Shown piece by piece: positions 9,601 to 22,406 of a stretch of DNA of 64,000 nt. Under the pieces are notes generated by a model. The model was not told where the DNA came from. It ran no database searches and saw only the letters and a list, made by a program, of their open reading frames with translations. Both the position numbers and the translations under genes were made by a program. The stretch spans positions 8,990,001 to 9,054,000 of the forward strand of contig NC_065906.1 in NCBI RefSeq assembly GCF_905147045.1, in the 5' to 3' direction. Numbering within the stretch: the stretch's first letter is position 1; each line of letters starts with the position of its first letter. Source of the DNA: Nymphalis io (Eukaryota; Arthropoda; Insecta; Lepidoptera; Nymphalidae).

Positions 9601-12050
9601 TCATATAAAATTAACACCACACTTCGGCCGACGATGCAACTAGTAAATGATCTATACATATTATTGTAAATACTAAATCAACTGTCAATTTTGATATAAC
9701 TTGGTATGAAGCAAACTTGAACCAATGAACCGATTTTAAATCTATTTACCAAACTGGTACTGGTGGTAACTTCACGTAAAACTATCTTTTAATTTGACAA
9801 TTTAATAGAACTTACTTGAATAAAAAACAAGTAAAAACTAAACATTATTAAAATTCTTATCACGATATCATTGTATCAATATTCTTACCCATTTGTTTGG
9901 TGGTTCTGGTTGCGTGGATGGCTTTTCTGGGTCATATTCGTGACCTTTGGCCCAGACGAAGTAATCACTGTATTCAGACGAACGGTTCTCGCTCAGCTGG
10001 AACCACTTGTGGGATTTCGATACGAAGTTGGCTGTCAGGTCTACGATCACTCTATTGAAAATTAATAAATTAAGAAAGTCTTAGAAATACAAATACATAA
10101 ATTAATCATATCTAAGGACTATAAAATAGCAAGTAAATTATTAGGCATCCTAATAAACTCCTACTGCATTAAATAGATGTATGAAAAAAATAATGTTATT
10201 TTGGTTGTGATTAGTTCACACAACAATGCTCTGTCTTCTTCTTCTCAATGACGACAGAAAGAGAGAAATCTGAACACCCGCTGAACAACATTTATAAGTA
10301 AGGCTATTAAAATTTAATTAACTTATATATATATTTTCTTAGTTATAATATATTTAATTATAATCTGAAATTTGGGATATAGGAAATGATTTAACTTTAA
10401 AATGTGTTTGGTTCGAATTCCTCTATGCCAAAATTATGTAAATCCCTCAATAATAATCTAGCACTTAAGAAAGAAGCGAAGCAATAGTTATAAAGGTAGG
10501 TTCGAAATAAATAAAACTTACTTGACTCCGAATTTCTTGGCTTTAGCAACGAACTCTTTGAACTGATCGATGCAGGTTGGATCGTCCAAGACTTCATACG
10601 AATCTTTGCAGGCGAAAGCGAAGATTCCAGCCACTTTGGACTTCTCCATTAAAGGTAACGCCGATTCGACTTCGCGGTAATCTTCTACGGAGGACATATC
10701 AACCAACGGGCCCTTCTCATACCTAAGATGAAAACCCAGACATCAAATAAAATCTCTTTTGTAATTGATATTAAAAAGGCAATTAAAACTGTTGTTAACA
10801 GAAGAACGACAGGAGGTCTGGCATTTAACACAAAGACATCACATCACATCACCTTCAGAAAGATGCCTGATCTGTTAGAGATTTCCCCAGCGGGAAGAAA
10901 AGAACGAAAAAACATTAAAAAACTTACATATACTTCTGTGATATATAAAAGAATCTCGAGTCTTACCAAAATATTTTTATATATGCATTTATCATTCACT
11001 TTTCAAAATTAGGCGTAAAAGTCGATTATGTTGTGGAATCGGTTATAGGTTTTTAATTATTGATTTTCAAAATTTAGCATAGAAACCATATAAAATATAG
11101 TAAAGACTAGTTACCAAGTCCTGGGCAGCGGCGCCGCACACTTGGGCGCGCGGACGATGATGGCGATGGCGCCGGCCAACATGCACAGCCACAGCGCCCA
11201 GAACAACACGAACATGAACCAGCGCAGTCGCACCCAGAACGGATCCTCCGCGTACTTCATCAACTCCTCCTTCGTTAGTCCGGAGAATTGCTGCGAATAA
11301 GAATCATTGCAACAACCCTTTGACGTAGGTACTTTGTGAGTTGTTCATTTTCACGAAAATATTCAATTTGTCTTTTTAAAAACTTTTACTATCAATAACC
11401 ATAAAAAATTATTAACTATCTTTGTAATATTTATTGTTTGTTTGTTATTGTTAAAGTAACCTTGTTATGCAAATAGATATATGAAATTGTGTATATTAAG
11501 TAACAGCCTATATGTGCAGGGCCACTGCTGGGCTTCTTAAGGTAGGGCATCCTCGCCATTCACGGAAGAAGTTTTGAGCTTATTCCGCCATGTTGATACT
11601 TTTCGGGTTGGTGAAAACGATTACCATCCGACATAATGTTCAGGCTTCCTTACAAGGTTTTCAGTCATTGCTGAGCACGAAATGAACGATAATACCAAAT
11701 CTAACCACTGGGTCATGCCGGCTATTTGCGTTACCACTCCCTTAGTTACTCCCCTGTCTTATACATATATAACCTGTATACCTATATCCTCTGGTGGCAA
11801 AACTACTTAATGATTTCGCCCAGATAATCGAATTATGATTCAACGCAATCATGATTTCAAGTAATTATTGTTAAACTTTGATCTTAGATAGATTTACTTT
11901 CACATGTATATGAAAATATTAGTATGGATAGATTATAAAGGAATGAAATCTTTTCTTTACTAAGACTTTACTTACCTTCTTATTAGCATCGAGTTCGATC
12001 TTCGCGTCACCGTTCCTGTGATCTCCGACGACATACTTGGCTTCAGCCAT
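6615..12050 (-). CDS. CD98hc: 4F2 cell-surface antigen heavy chain (CD98hc, SLC3A2-type), complete, 11 coding exons
   Basis: Exons in transcript order: 12050-11976, 11290-11115, 10722-10522, 10051-9889, 9499-9330, 9050-8857, 8554-8385, 8049-7942, 7804-7686, 7325-7197, 6714-6615 (1605 nt, 534 residues, usual for the family). All phases match. It is a type II membrane protein with a short cytoplasmic N-terminus. The membrane segment is at about residues 49-71 (WFMFVLFWALWLCMLAGAIA). Cys76 (VRAPKC) aligns with the 4F2hc cysteine that forms the disulfide with SLC7 light chains. A glycosidase-13-like ectodomain follows (IVDLTANF, YFVWAKG, AGADGIR). The expected catalytic Asp after GF/IR is absent (GIRLLHAREL), as in non-enzymatic 4F2hc. 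Role by family: chaperones amino-acid exchangers to the plasma membrane. I start at the first in-frame Met (MAEAKYVVGDHRNG). The frame stays open upstream to the acceptor at 12166, but the likely upstream exon has no in-frame ATG. The 3' exons are very GC-rich. Confidence 0.93.
10200..10312 (-). repeat. Short dispersed repeat, family G copy 1
   Basis: Contains TGATTAGTT, then AACAATGCTCTGTCTTCTTC and a run like GACAGAAAGAGAGAAATC. The same order of blocks occurs in reverse complement at 51010 and 55553. It lies in a CD98hc intron and is non-coding. Confidence 0.55.
11496..11732 (-). mobile_element. Diverged tRNA-derived SINE, family B
   Basis: Plus-strand left end GTAACAGCCTATATGTGCAG, right part AACCACTGGGTCATGCCGGC. 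This is the family B layout in reverse, with many substitutions. It lies in the CD98hc intron between the first two coding exons. Confidence 0.6.
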
Positions 12051-13699
12051 GTCTACTCGGGTAACTATCTTAGCCTCGTCTTCTTTCTGCAACAGTTTTT
12101 CTTCTGCACCATCGGATGAAACCTTCTCCTTGGATTTGTGGAGACTCGACTTGGACGTCCGGAAATCTACGAAAACATATTTAATTTAAATTTGTTATAT
12201 CCAACATCCATAACATAACATTTTTACCTGCACTTAGTTTAAGGCTAAAAAAAAATTAACTATTAATATTTTAGGGAGAAAGAAATATAAAAAAATAGTT
12301 TTCAAATTATTGGTACGTAATTAATTAATTCACGCTTTTACGTATTATATGTATGAATTTCGCGTTGGGTTTTGTTAAATCCACAAATTTTATACCTTGT
12401 AATTGTAGCCAGAATAGAAGTTTAAATTCAAATCGTTTAATTCAAAGCTCAGTATCACTAGGCTAGTTTTTATCGGTTTTTTAAGTACAGATACATTAAC
12501 GGGATATAGCCGTTCGAATGTCTGCGTGCAAAATAATATTTCTTCACGTGCCTACATATGTATTGAGTAACGGATATCGGAGAAATTTCGAGAGTAAAAG
12601 CTTTCCTTATTATAAGAGTTGAAGATATTGTATCCGAATTAAAACACGAAGTTCATAATTTTAACCGCGCCCTTAGTGAATGATGAAATACAGTTTGAAC
12701 ATGTCACATTATAAATTTAATGGTAGCTACATTAAAAAAACTGTTTTAAGCTATCACAATAAAATTATACTTTATAATAGATATCAAAAACTTGATCACT
12801 ACAATCGTTTAGTTTTTTTAATAGCTTAATATTATATAAATCTGAATTCGAATGTATGTTTTATTTCTGTTGTTCTTATAAATAAAAAATATATTAAGGA
12901 ATCAAAATTATTGATTAAAGTTGTATCGATTAACTTCGAGCGAAGTAAGCGTCGTAGTGTTCTACGTATTATCACCATGAAATGAAAAATTGCGCATTTC
13001 GTGCATATTTGCGTTCTGAGTGAATACACAGCTTCATTTTCATTTCAGTCATTCTATTTCACGATTTATAATTATTTCTTACTAAAAATAACCACCTCAC
13101 CAATCCTATAGAATCTCTTAAAATTAATCATTAAAAAATATGTTTTATCACCCACTGGAAAAACAAACTAAGCAGATAAAATTTACATAGTAAGTAAGCT
13201 GGTCGTTTATAATTAAATATAAATATTAGCAGGTATAATAATTACTCACGAGATGTCCGCAATCGACGCTGGTCTTAAAGATATTGAGACTTGTTCAACG
13301 AACTCGAGTTAAACAAAAAGTACATATCAGCAAACGAGTCCAAAAAACGCAGATTGGTTCCGTGCAGTGATATATTTCTCCTTTATTTAACTCCCGATTT
13401 CTTATTTAATAGTTAATTTTAACGCTTCGACTAATGTATTCTTACGTTATTATCTTTCTTAACCTGAGACGAAAACAAATAATTTAATGAATGAAAATAT
13501 TTTCCGTCAAAAAAACCATGGAAAATTAAAATGCACGTTATTCAAGTTGGCTTTGATACGCACTTCTAAATCGTTATGGTAAAAGTTTCAATTGAATGTA
13601 ATTGTATTATATTTAGGGTAACATTTTCACAACTACTTTCATATACAAATAAAACTTTGTATCTGATGGTTTGATTCGCGTTATATTTATTAAACCTAC

Positions 13700-14040
13700 C
13701 TGTTTCAGACTGGGAATGAGTACATAAATGACCGAGAGCATCATTAACTAATACCAGGACAGTGAAGCACTGAGTATAAATGAAAAAGCACGACGGATTA
13801 ATCACCCTTAATATTTATTATGAATAACACTTCTTTCGCCTATTCTTTATTATCAATCACACTGATCACACTTATTCCTCACAGATATCACACTTTGTAC
13901 ACAACCGGACAGGGGTTCCGGTTACGATGTGGCTCGCAGGACAATATATGCTTTATTCCCCTTACCGGAGGCTTCCGTTAGTTGGAAGGGTGGCTTGGCT
14001 ATGATTGAATGGCGCGCGACATTGGCTGAGACGGTGTGAT
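13700..14040 (-). promoter_or_regulatory. Candidate 5' UTR exon and promoter of the CD98hc gene
   Basis: On the minus strand, GC-richer DNA at 13890-14040 has a CCAAT-type box (CAGCCAATGTCGCG) and a TATA-like AGCATATATTG. It is followed by a stretch ending at a good donor (CTGAAACAG/GTAGGT, exon edge 13700). Spliced to the acceptor at 12166 the reading frame is open, but no in-frame ATG occurs before 12050, so the stretch would be 5' UTR. An out-of-frame ATGATG in it would make an upstream ORF ending before the main start. This is inference from motifs only. Confidence 0.35.
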
Positions 14041-14984
14041 GTACCAACAGTTTTCAAGATTGGTCATTTTATACGTACTGATTCGATGAATAAAATTGAA
14101 TCCAGCGTTATACATTTATAAATATAGTTATCTACCTATATAACCTTCTTCCTTAATATAAGGAAGGTTCCTCAAGTCGGACTGATAATTCCTAAGCCTG
14201 ATTAGCCTGTTCCAATAAACAGGCATAGCGAAAGCTATTAGTCTCTGTATTGAAAGCTATTAGTCTATTTTGTATATGAATTGAACTTAAAAATAAGCAC
14301 ACCATTTTATTATAACAAATTAATTATGATAAACATTTTTTTAAGCATCGAACATTCGATTCCAAAAATGTCTTAGTTTAATTTATGGAAAAATGTGGGT
14401 ATTGTATTTCAAAAACCGACATGTTTTGAGACCATAGCTATCTTTTTTACGGGATAAATATTATTTTATAATTTTGTCTGGCTGAGAGGTGAATTTATAA
14501 AATAAACTGATCATATTTCTTGTATTGTTGAAATAGTTCTTTAAATTTATATCTGGGCCTAGCCTTCATTCATCTTCTATTTCATACAAAACAAAGTATA
14601 AAAATGTCATGATATTATTATTTGGGCTCGAAATCCGAAAATCAAATCAAACGAATAACGAATTGCGTAAATGTGATCCCTAAAACAGGTTCCTTAATTT
14701 TTGACAAGAACTCAGCGTTCCAAGAAACAAAAGGAATGCTGTGTAGTCTGGACTGTCGGCTGCTTGCAGGACAATTTGATTTACGAAAAATTCAATGACC
14801 TTATTGCAATCAATTTCATATTTATTTAATAATTTACGAGTCTCCGACAAAATAGATACACGATTCCATTTAACAATTACATATAATTAATGAACTTGAC
14901 GGTTTGAAGAAGACACTCACCGCACATTAATTTTCATCATAATACATGAGAAACAGTTTATTTTTTGTTACTTGAGACTTTTGT

Positions 14985-15301
14985 TTTTTTTTTTTTTATA
15001 GAATAGAAAGGCGGACGAGCATATGGGCCACCTGATGGGAAGTGGTCACCAAACGCCCTTAGACATTGGCATTGTAAGAAATGTCAACCATCGCTTATAC
15101 AGGCAATGCGCCACCAACCTTGGGAACTAAGATTTTATGTCCCTTGTGCCTGTGCACAAGGGACATAAACTTCCACACAACTTCCGGTTTGAAACAACAA
15201 CCGGAACACAACAATAACAAGTACTGCTGTTTTGCGGTAGAATATCTGATGAGTGGGTGGTACCTACCCAGACGAGCTTGCACAAAGCTCTACCACCAGT
15301 A
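14985..15301 (-). mobile_element. Dispersed repeat, family A, with internal inversion
   Basis: Poly-T at the left, then AATAGAAAGGCGGACGAGCA, ending CTCTACCACCAGT. Compared with the 60328 copy, the middle has been replaced by an inverted segment. TTATGTCCCTTGTGC is followed after four bases by its exact reverse complement, and TTCCGGTTTGAA is the inverse of the usual TTCAAACCGGAA. This gives a 16-bp-arm hairpin at 15134-15169. Confidence 0.85.
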
Positions 15302-15388
15302 AAATTTGTTTATTTTATTTAAATAAAGTGTCTATGAATTTTACATACAAACATTTTTTATGCTGTACATGGGCTACTATGGGCTCAC

Positions 15389-15686
15389 AGTAACAGCCTG
15401 GTAATGTCCCACGGCTGGGCTAATGCCTCCTCTCCCTTTTGAGGAGAGGTTTGGAGCTTATTCCACTACGCTGCTCCAATGCGGGTTGGTAGAATACACA
15501 TGTGGCAGAATTTCGATGAAATTAGACACATGCAGGTTTCCTCAAGATGTTTTCTTTCACCGTCAAGCACGAGATGAATTATAAACTCAAATTAAGCACA
15601 TGAAAATTCATTGGTGCTCGCCCGGGTTTGAACCCACGATCATCGGTTAAGATTCACGCGTTCTTACCACTAGACCATTTCGGCTT
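15389..15686 (-). mobile_element. tRNA-derived SINE, family B
   Basis: Nearly full length on the minus strand: a head with a B-box-like GGTTCAAACCCGGGC, then the conserved body (CACATGTGTATTCTACCAAC, AGCAGCGTAGTGGAATAAGC) and the end AGCCGTGGGACATTACCAGG. Closely matches the copies at 48827 and 62814. Confidence 0.85.
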
Positions 15687-18600
15687 TTTTCGATTATGTC
15701 CAAAGGCTTTAGTAAAAAAAAAAATTGTTCTTGGCGTGATTATATCCTATAATCATAAGATTATATAAAAACGAAATTAAATATCTGTTTGTTACTTCAT
15801 CATGATAAAGAGTTGAAGAGAATACTAAACGAAATAATGACAATTGTTTAAGGACAATACCATTAATTAACCTCCACCATTAACTATTATTCCAAGTATG
15901 TATTTAAGATAAAGGTAATTTAGGTCAAGATAAGCTTATTAAGAGAAATGCATTTCTATTTTTCTGCCTTAGGAATTAACAAAGAGTATTTATTAGGTAT
16001 TATCGATATTATATAAGTTACAAAAATATTTTAGAACAAAAGTAAATGATATTTAAACAGTCGTACATTTTAAACAATTTAGAATTAATAATTTAAAAAA
16101 ACAAGACAAAATATTTTTTTCGATTAATTCTAATTAAAACATACAATCAAAAAGTCATAGTTCAGTGTAGTTAAACATTAAACAATAGTAAACTGTATAC
16201 AGATAATAAATATTAAAACATAAGCTTCACCTACCTTCAGTTCGTTTATTTCATCAATGAATTTATTTAAAAAAAGACCACTGAGACGCGAGTTCTAATG
16301 TCCATATACGGAACACTAATGGGAAGTCGTCCACCGAAACGGATCGATATTGTGTGGAAGAAACCTACTTTTGTAATGGGCTTTAATTAGAACTCGTACA
16401 AAATATAGAGCATATGCGTCTGTGTTCCACCCACTGACAACCTTGTGACCCTAGAGTACGAAATAAATATTAAAAACACATGAAATTAAGAATAAATTAA
16501 GCTTTCATTAATCTTCTAATGTTTATTGTAGCTATAGTTTAGTGCTTACAAGACCCTACATAAAGATTCTGAGCTGGTATATAATTTTGGTCTGTTCTCT
16601 GAGATAGAAACCTCTTAAACTAAGTAATATTTAAAGAGGTATATTATTTATCTGTATTCCTAAACCGAAATAAACGTTGCCACTATTTTATTAACATGTA
16701 TTTTGCGATTACATGAAGTTTTTTCAATTGTATGATTAAAAACTGTTAAATTATACCTTGTACATTGTGTTGGCTTCCTTTATAATATATGTATAAATAT
16801 ATATATAGTATCCAATTGATTTGAAAATTAAAAAAAGGTTTAATTCATTAAATAAAATGAATAAAAATAAATGAGTCGTCTTTCCCTAAATATATGGTTG
16901 ATGGCGCGCTGTTTACATTCAATTATTATTTAGCCTTCCTCGGTTCTTCAAGCACTATGTAAACATATGGCCTTCAGGCCATGTTGACCCATTTCCATGA
17001 ATATAAGATATTTATATTAAATTAAAATCAAAAACCACTACCACTGGGGATATTTATAAAAAATAATATTAATAAGAAAACAATAAACAATTATAGTACT
17101 TATTTTATTAGCAGCACTACAATCATAAATGTCGGGTATACCAACGCTCGATGTTATCATATAGCCTATTTTATACAATTTCCATTCTGTGTGACATTAA
17201 TACGTGAGCATTGAAACATGAAATACAAACTTATTATAAGACAAAAACCAAACAGCTAATTCATACGATCTAAAAAATTATCACATCCATAAACTTCAAA
17301 CCATAAGCTTACCGCCAATACCAATACGCCAAAATATAAAATTACACATTATTGTAATTTTATAATTAAAAAAAATATCATGAAGTCGTTATAAATTCTG
17401 TTTTTAAAAATTACGATATTTATGATGAATTAAATTTCAATTTCGAGTCACTATAATCGGAAGAACCAAGGAAAGTTTAATAAATATGAAAGTTATTGCT
17501 TGTTCCATTGGCGGTTTATGTTGTCATATTTTATATTCGTTATATATTGTTAGCTTGATAAAATAATCATACTGTAATTTCAAATAAGTATTGAGCATTT
17601 TGTAAAGAATAGCCGTGCCCATTAAAATAAGTCTGCATTATGAAAATAATGTAATAAATTATAATTTATATTATTGTCATATTTACTACAAAACCTGATT
17701 TTTGCTTGTTCATTTTTTATATTGTATATTTAAATATTTCGTACTTTTATTATTTAGTAGCTCTATTTTGACTACCGGTTCCGAAAAATATTATATTATG
17801 ATTAGTCAGTTGAGTACTGGATAGAAGCTCGCATTGTTTGGTTTTTTAAAAACAGGAACGGAAATTTTTGAGTTGTGTAACAAGTTGGTTATTACCACTG
17901 TGGATAATATTGAGTTGTATTATAATAATAAAATTAATAAGACGGAGAAGAGTGTTTGAATATTAATATCTGCGAAATTAAAATAATTAACAATATGGTA
18001 TTCATACCTACGCATATTTTTATTCATAGGGTACCATTCACATAATAGAAACTTGATCCTCAAGGCCGAAACACTCCTTTATGAACCCTTATACTATGTT
18101 CTTTGTTAACTAAATATAATAAGGCCTGCGACTCCGAGAAATCTCGACGTTCTATTCATATAACAATAATTATAATAAGTAAAGAGACGCCCTAGAAAAA
18201 AATTTTACAACAAAATAATACTAAGCAATGTATTCTTTGTATATAAATAACACGGAAAGAAAGACAAAAATAAGAATATATTTATGGCGACTTAGATCAG
18301 ACGGGTATAAGTTTGCCTATATTCCCAAGAGCACACTAGTATTGATTACAAATTCTAGCATAGATTTTAGTAACGTTTAAGGGACGTTTTTTTATTTTAC
18401 ACCATAAATTTGTTATTTTATTATAAAATACTTTAATAGCCACCAATTTCAAAGTTCCATATATGTCGGATGTGAGACGCGATGCCACATTTATTTTATA
18501 AGGGATTAATTCAATAAAAAATCATTCTGTTCATCCGTCTTTAATTTAACATCATCATTATCATAAATATTGAAAGATACTTTTATGTTGTACTTTTGTT

Positions 18601-19111
18601 GTCCACTATATAACAAGTAACCAATTTAAAACAAGATAGCACTACATATTTTTAAATTGTTGTTTTATTTCTCTGTTCTTTTCAATTCAGACAAACAATA
18701 AAGCATAGAGCAACATTATATTAAGAAACTTGGATTAGTTAAAATTATAGTCAGAATATATTATGACATATTCATTAACATTATGGACCCTCGAATTAAG
18801 CAAAAGTGCTTTTTAAATAACCTGTTTATATTTTGCCCAGTTCTTTTGTGAAAAATATTTCCTTTTCATGCCAATAATAGATGTTGAATACTCATTAACT
18901 GAGTATAATGTTTCTAGTGTAAATAAATATATTAACTTTATCTAAGGACTCTAATGGAAAACAACATAAAAATATCTGACCATATTATGTACAAAAGTTA
19001 TTAAAATAACCAATAGGTAAAATAAATCAATTTGTTTACTTATACAACTATAGTATTAGTGGTTTGGATGTAAAAATACTTTACAACATGACTAACATTT
19101 CAAAAATTATT

Positions 19112-19117
19112 TTTATT
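19112..19117 (-). terminator. Candidate poly(A) signal of the Myb/SANT gene
   Basis: AATAAA on the minus strand about 50 nt beyond the stop codon at 19168, in an A/T-rich run. Confidence 0.4.
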
Positions 19118-19167
19118 TTTTAAATGCAAATAGTAATCCTTAACTAATAGTAACTCGCATAATATAA

Positions 19168-20859
19168 TTAGTGATTTTGGTTTAAATTCTCAAGAAATTG
19201 TTGAAACAATCTATTTCTCTCTCTCTGTATGTTATTTGATTCTTCTACAATATTTATTAATCTATCTAACTTCTCCTCGACAACTCGCTGTCTGTCCCTC
19301 ATTTCTAAGGTAGCTTTTCTAAACTCTGCATTTCTTTTTCTTAGTAACTTTCTCTTCACTTCATCACTTTGTCCATTTGAAGTTTCACCATTCTCTGGAG
19401 TCTCTTCATATTTTGAGGAAGTATTCATACCTAATAATGCTTTTGTTATTCTATCTGCTGTTCCTTCTTGTAGTTTTTGTTGGATTTCAGGTTGATATTC
19501 CCCATCAATACTGTAAATCTCTTCAAATATTTCAAAATATGGCCATTTAAACGCTGTGACTCCACTTCTATTTTTTTTCCTTAACAACCTAATGTAAGTT
19601 TGTTTTAAATTTCTAAATTTCTTATCACAACTATCAGGTCCTTTACCTACTGCATTCGCAATATCTATCCAGACATTCTTTTTTCTAATTTTTGGATTTC
19701 TAAACTTATCTATATTTTGTAAATACAGTGCCAACATCCCGGCAGTGCTTTCATGGTCCCAGTGGTCGTCAGGATCATCAGGCGTCTCCATGATCTCAGT
19801 TTGATTCAACTGCATATATTCTGTATCAGCCTCAATATATTCAATTTCATGAACTGAAAATAAACCCTTCAGTCACAATTACCTTTAAAATTCTCTTTCA
19901 TTGTATAAATGTATTGTATCATGATGAAACCAATATAAGAACGTAGCGGCACACGCAATAATACATTTGTGTCGAGAATGGCTCAGTGTTCAATTGGCAT
20001 TCATAAGAACTTCCTTGATTTATTTGCAGTATAATTTTGCCTCGTATAAAAGATATATTCAATATTTAAGTAAGTATTATGAATCAAATAATGTGCACTT
20101 TTAAAATATAAATCACTATACTTCGTAGCAAAATTCAAAACAAATAACAAAAACGTAATAAAAACGCAAAATAATCCGTTTATTGCATCCGTCAGCGATC
20201 TAATAACAAAATGGCGCTGCTATGCTAAAGTTCGTCCAATGAAAGCGCTTTATGATCGACCGAGTCGAATTTCAAGAAATCATATATTTGAACTTTATAT
20301 TACGTATTTTTGAGAAAAAATGTAATATAGTAATTACGGTTTTTTTATACATTCAATGTATAAATGCTTGAAAATTGAGTAAGGTAATGTTTTTTATTAC
20401 TTCTAGCGCTACATCATATCCTGTCACAACTCATGTGGGCGACGAATCGTAATCTGACATTTAAGAGCACAGCACCTTTTGTTATGTCAAGGATCAGCTG
20501 ATAATGATAAGGTCAAATTAATACATTATTACAAATTTAAATAAGGGTTTTTTTTAATAATAATAATTTAATAATTGCTCTACACTACCATTTGGATATT
20601 TTACTCCGTACCTCATCTTATCAATATTGAATTTTTTTCTTAATTTTAGATAGATATATAAAAACGAATGACAAGGCCTTAATATAATGTGTTAAAAGAA
20701 AAATTTAAATCTCAATATTTTTTAATATGTTTTGCAATTTAAAATGTAAGTACCTGTATCAGATTCCGGAATAGGCTTATAAGAGGCGACGTGTTCGTCT
20801 GTCGTCTCTTTAATTTGACCCCCATCTATAGTAAGATGGTTTTTTCTCGTCTCCGACAT
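19168..20859 (-). CDS. Myb/SANT-like DNA-binding domain protein, 2 exons
   Basis: Exon 1 20859-20754 starts MSETRKNHLTIDGG and ends at donor ACAG/GTACTT. Exon 2 19853-19168 follows a TTTTCAG acceptor. Together 792 nt, 263 residues. A trihelix/Myb-SANT-like domain spans about residues 65-150: the helices carry MLALYLQNIDKFRNPKIRKK, a W at VWIDIANAVG, and CDKKFRNLKQTY, then WPYFEIFEEIY. The C-terminal third is charged and probably coiled coil (MRDRQRVVEEKLDRLINIVE). This is the layout of insect Myb/SANT-like transcription regulators, some derived from PIF/Harbinger transposon proteins. The target is unknown and I cannot name an orthologue. It is divergent from the ACTMAP gene, 538 bp away. Confidence 0.85.
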
Positions 20860-21397
20860 GATGAATCGTTTTTCTCAAACCAGTCTTGTAATTAGGAAAC
20901 TTTCACTTAGCGTCAATAAGTTAAATTACAGCACTCGATTTAATACATCAATTATGTTCCACCTCCATGCAACTGAACGCCATACGGCAGTCACTAGATA
21001 AGGTTAATGAATGAGAATGATAAAAGAACGACTTTTGAATGAATAGCACCACACCCAAGAATCGATTAGAACGAGGTGATATGCCATGCGTTCATAATTA
21101 GTAGTTGAATGAATTGAAATGTATAACTTTTTAATAAATCTTTAATATAAAATAATAAAAATGCTAATTTAAATTTCAATAATTTTATTTAAGAAAAAAA
21201 TAATTATATGTAAAAATATAATTATAAATACCTACTAGAGGTGGGTACAGCTATCAGCTGATAGTTGTCAAAAAGAATGAACGGTTTGTTGTTATTTAAT
21301 ACTAATCAAACTAACTATGGAACTATAGTAGTCCTTATAAGAAATCAGAACTATGTGTTTTATAAATAGAAGTGTAACATAAGATTTTTTATAAACA
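20860..21397. promoter_or_regulatory. Shared intergenic promoter interval of two divergent genes
   Basis: Holds the 5' ends of the Myb/SANT gene (minus) and ACTMAP gene (plus). The 538 bp are AT-rich with no clear TATA box or repeat. A short near-palindrome, CAGCTATCAGCTGATAGTTG, lies at about 21248-21267. Whether one bidirectional promoter or two promoters act here cannot be told from sequence. Confidence 0.45.
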
Positions 21398-22406
21398 ATG
21401 TGTACGATACCACCAGCACCTCCTCCACCTCCACCACCTCTTCCACCCAGCTCGAGTTCGCCACCAAAGCTATCAGATTTTTCACCTACTTTTAGCTATT
21501 CAGATATTTGCGAATGGGCAGCCCATGAACCGCAGCTATGGGAAGTTTGTGCTAAAAATGATATATGTTTAAATGAAGCTCCATTTCAGTACAAATATAA
21601 AAAATTTGAGTCTATTATGCAAGTAGGACCAACTTGTGGATTAGTTGCTTTATCTATGTTATTAAAAGGAAAGGTCACACCTGATGAGCTGCTGAATATT
21701 ACTAAAATAGAAGGTTACAGTAATAACGGAGAAATGTTCAGTTGCAATAACATGGCTAAGTTAGCCGAAAAAGCCATTAATTTGGCAGAAACTAAGAACT
21801 TAAACTGTTATGTAAAGACTGGTGGCTTATTTAATGAAGAAGTAATACTTGAGTTAATAAATGGTGCTACGTTACTGGTTGCGTATCCTTTTTAATATTT
21901 AAGTTGTTTATTTATTATTATCAATATATTTGAATCAATTTATCATTATCAATCTTTATTAACATTTTCTTCGAAAATAAAAAAAAAAAACAATTTATAA
22001 AGAAATTAATAAATTCTTAAAAATAATATTCTATATTTTATAAAAATAAAACTGATAAATATTCTTAAGTAAAACAACCAGATATGATGCAGACTGTAAT
22101 CATTCACCATGCTTACGTAATGGTCATACAGCTCACTGGGCCCTTGTTTGTGGTATAGTTATAGTGAAAGATCCTGGTCACAGCTACGTTGCTGACCCGA
22201 GCAATATCTTTGTACTATGTAGACATGGAAAGTCAAGATATCTGTCAGCTTGGACTCTGGATGAATTAGATAAAAGTAATAAGAATTTATGGGAGTTTTC
22301 ACCCAAAAAGCAGGAAGATGGCATATCATATGTGCTTCCTGAAGGAGGCATTGGAGGTAAAAATGGATTAAGAGACAAGTTCTTATTATTCAAGGGTTTA
22401 TTATAA
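21398..22406 (+). CDS. ACTMAP: Actin maturation protease (ACTMAP / C19orf54 family), 2 exons
   Basis: Exon 1 21398-21882 ends GTTGC/GTATCC; exon 2 22082-22406 follows AACCAG. The joint restores LLVAYDADCNHSPC, matching the family's LLVPYDxDxNHxPC. Total 810 nt, 269 residues. An N-terminal proline run (PPAPPPPPPPLPP, about residues 5-17) is the kind of segment that binds profilin. The catalytic cysteine lies in QVGPTCGLVAL (Cys about residue 80), the likely catalytic histidine in GHTAHWALV, and the family's C-terminal block in ISYVLPEGGIGG. By family, it is a cytosolic cysteine protease that removes the acetylated N-terminal Cys or Met from new actin. It is shorter than the human protein (351 residues), mainly at the ends. 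A run-on read of exon 1 stops just after the donor, so splicing is needed. Confidence 0.92.

Larger units (their letters stand above)
14041..19111. other. Intergenic spacer between the CD98hc and Myb/SANT genes
   Basis: AT-rich, with no supported exon on either strand. It holds a family A repeat (14985-15301) and a family B SINE (15389-15686). From about 15.7 to 19.1 kb I see only AT-rich unique-looking DNA with short poly-A/T runs. A donor-like AAG/GTAGGT on the minus strand near 16234 has no coding frame beside it. Confidence 0.6.
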
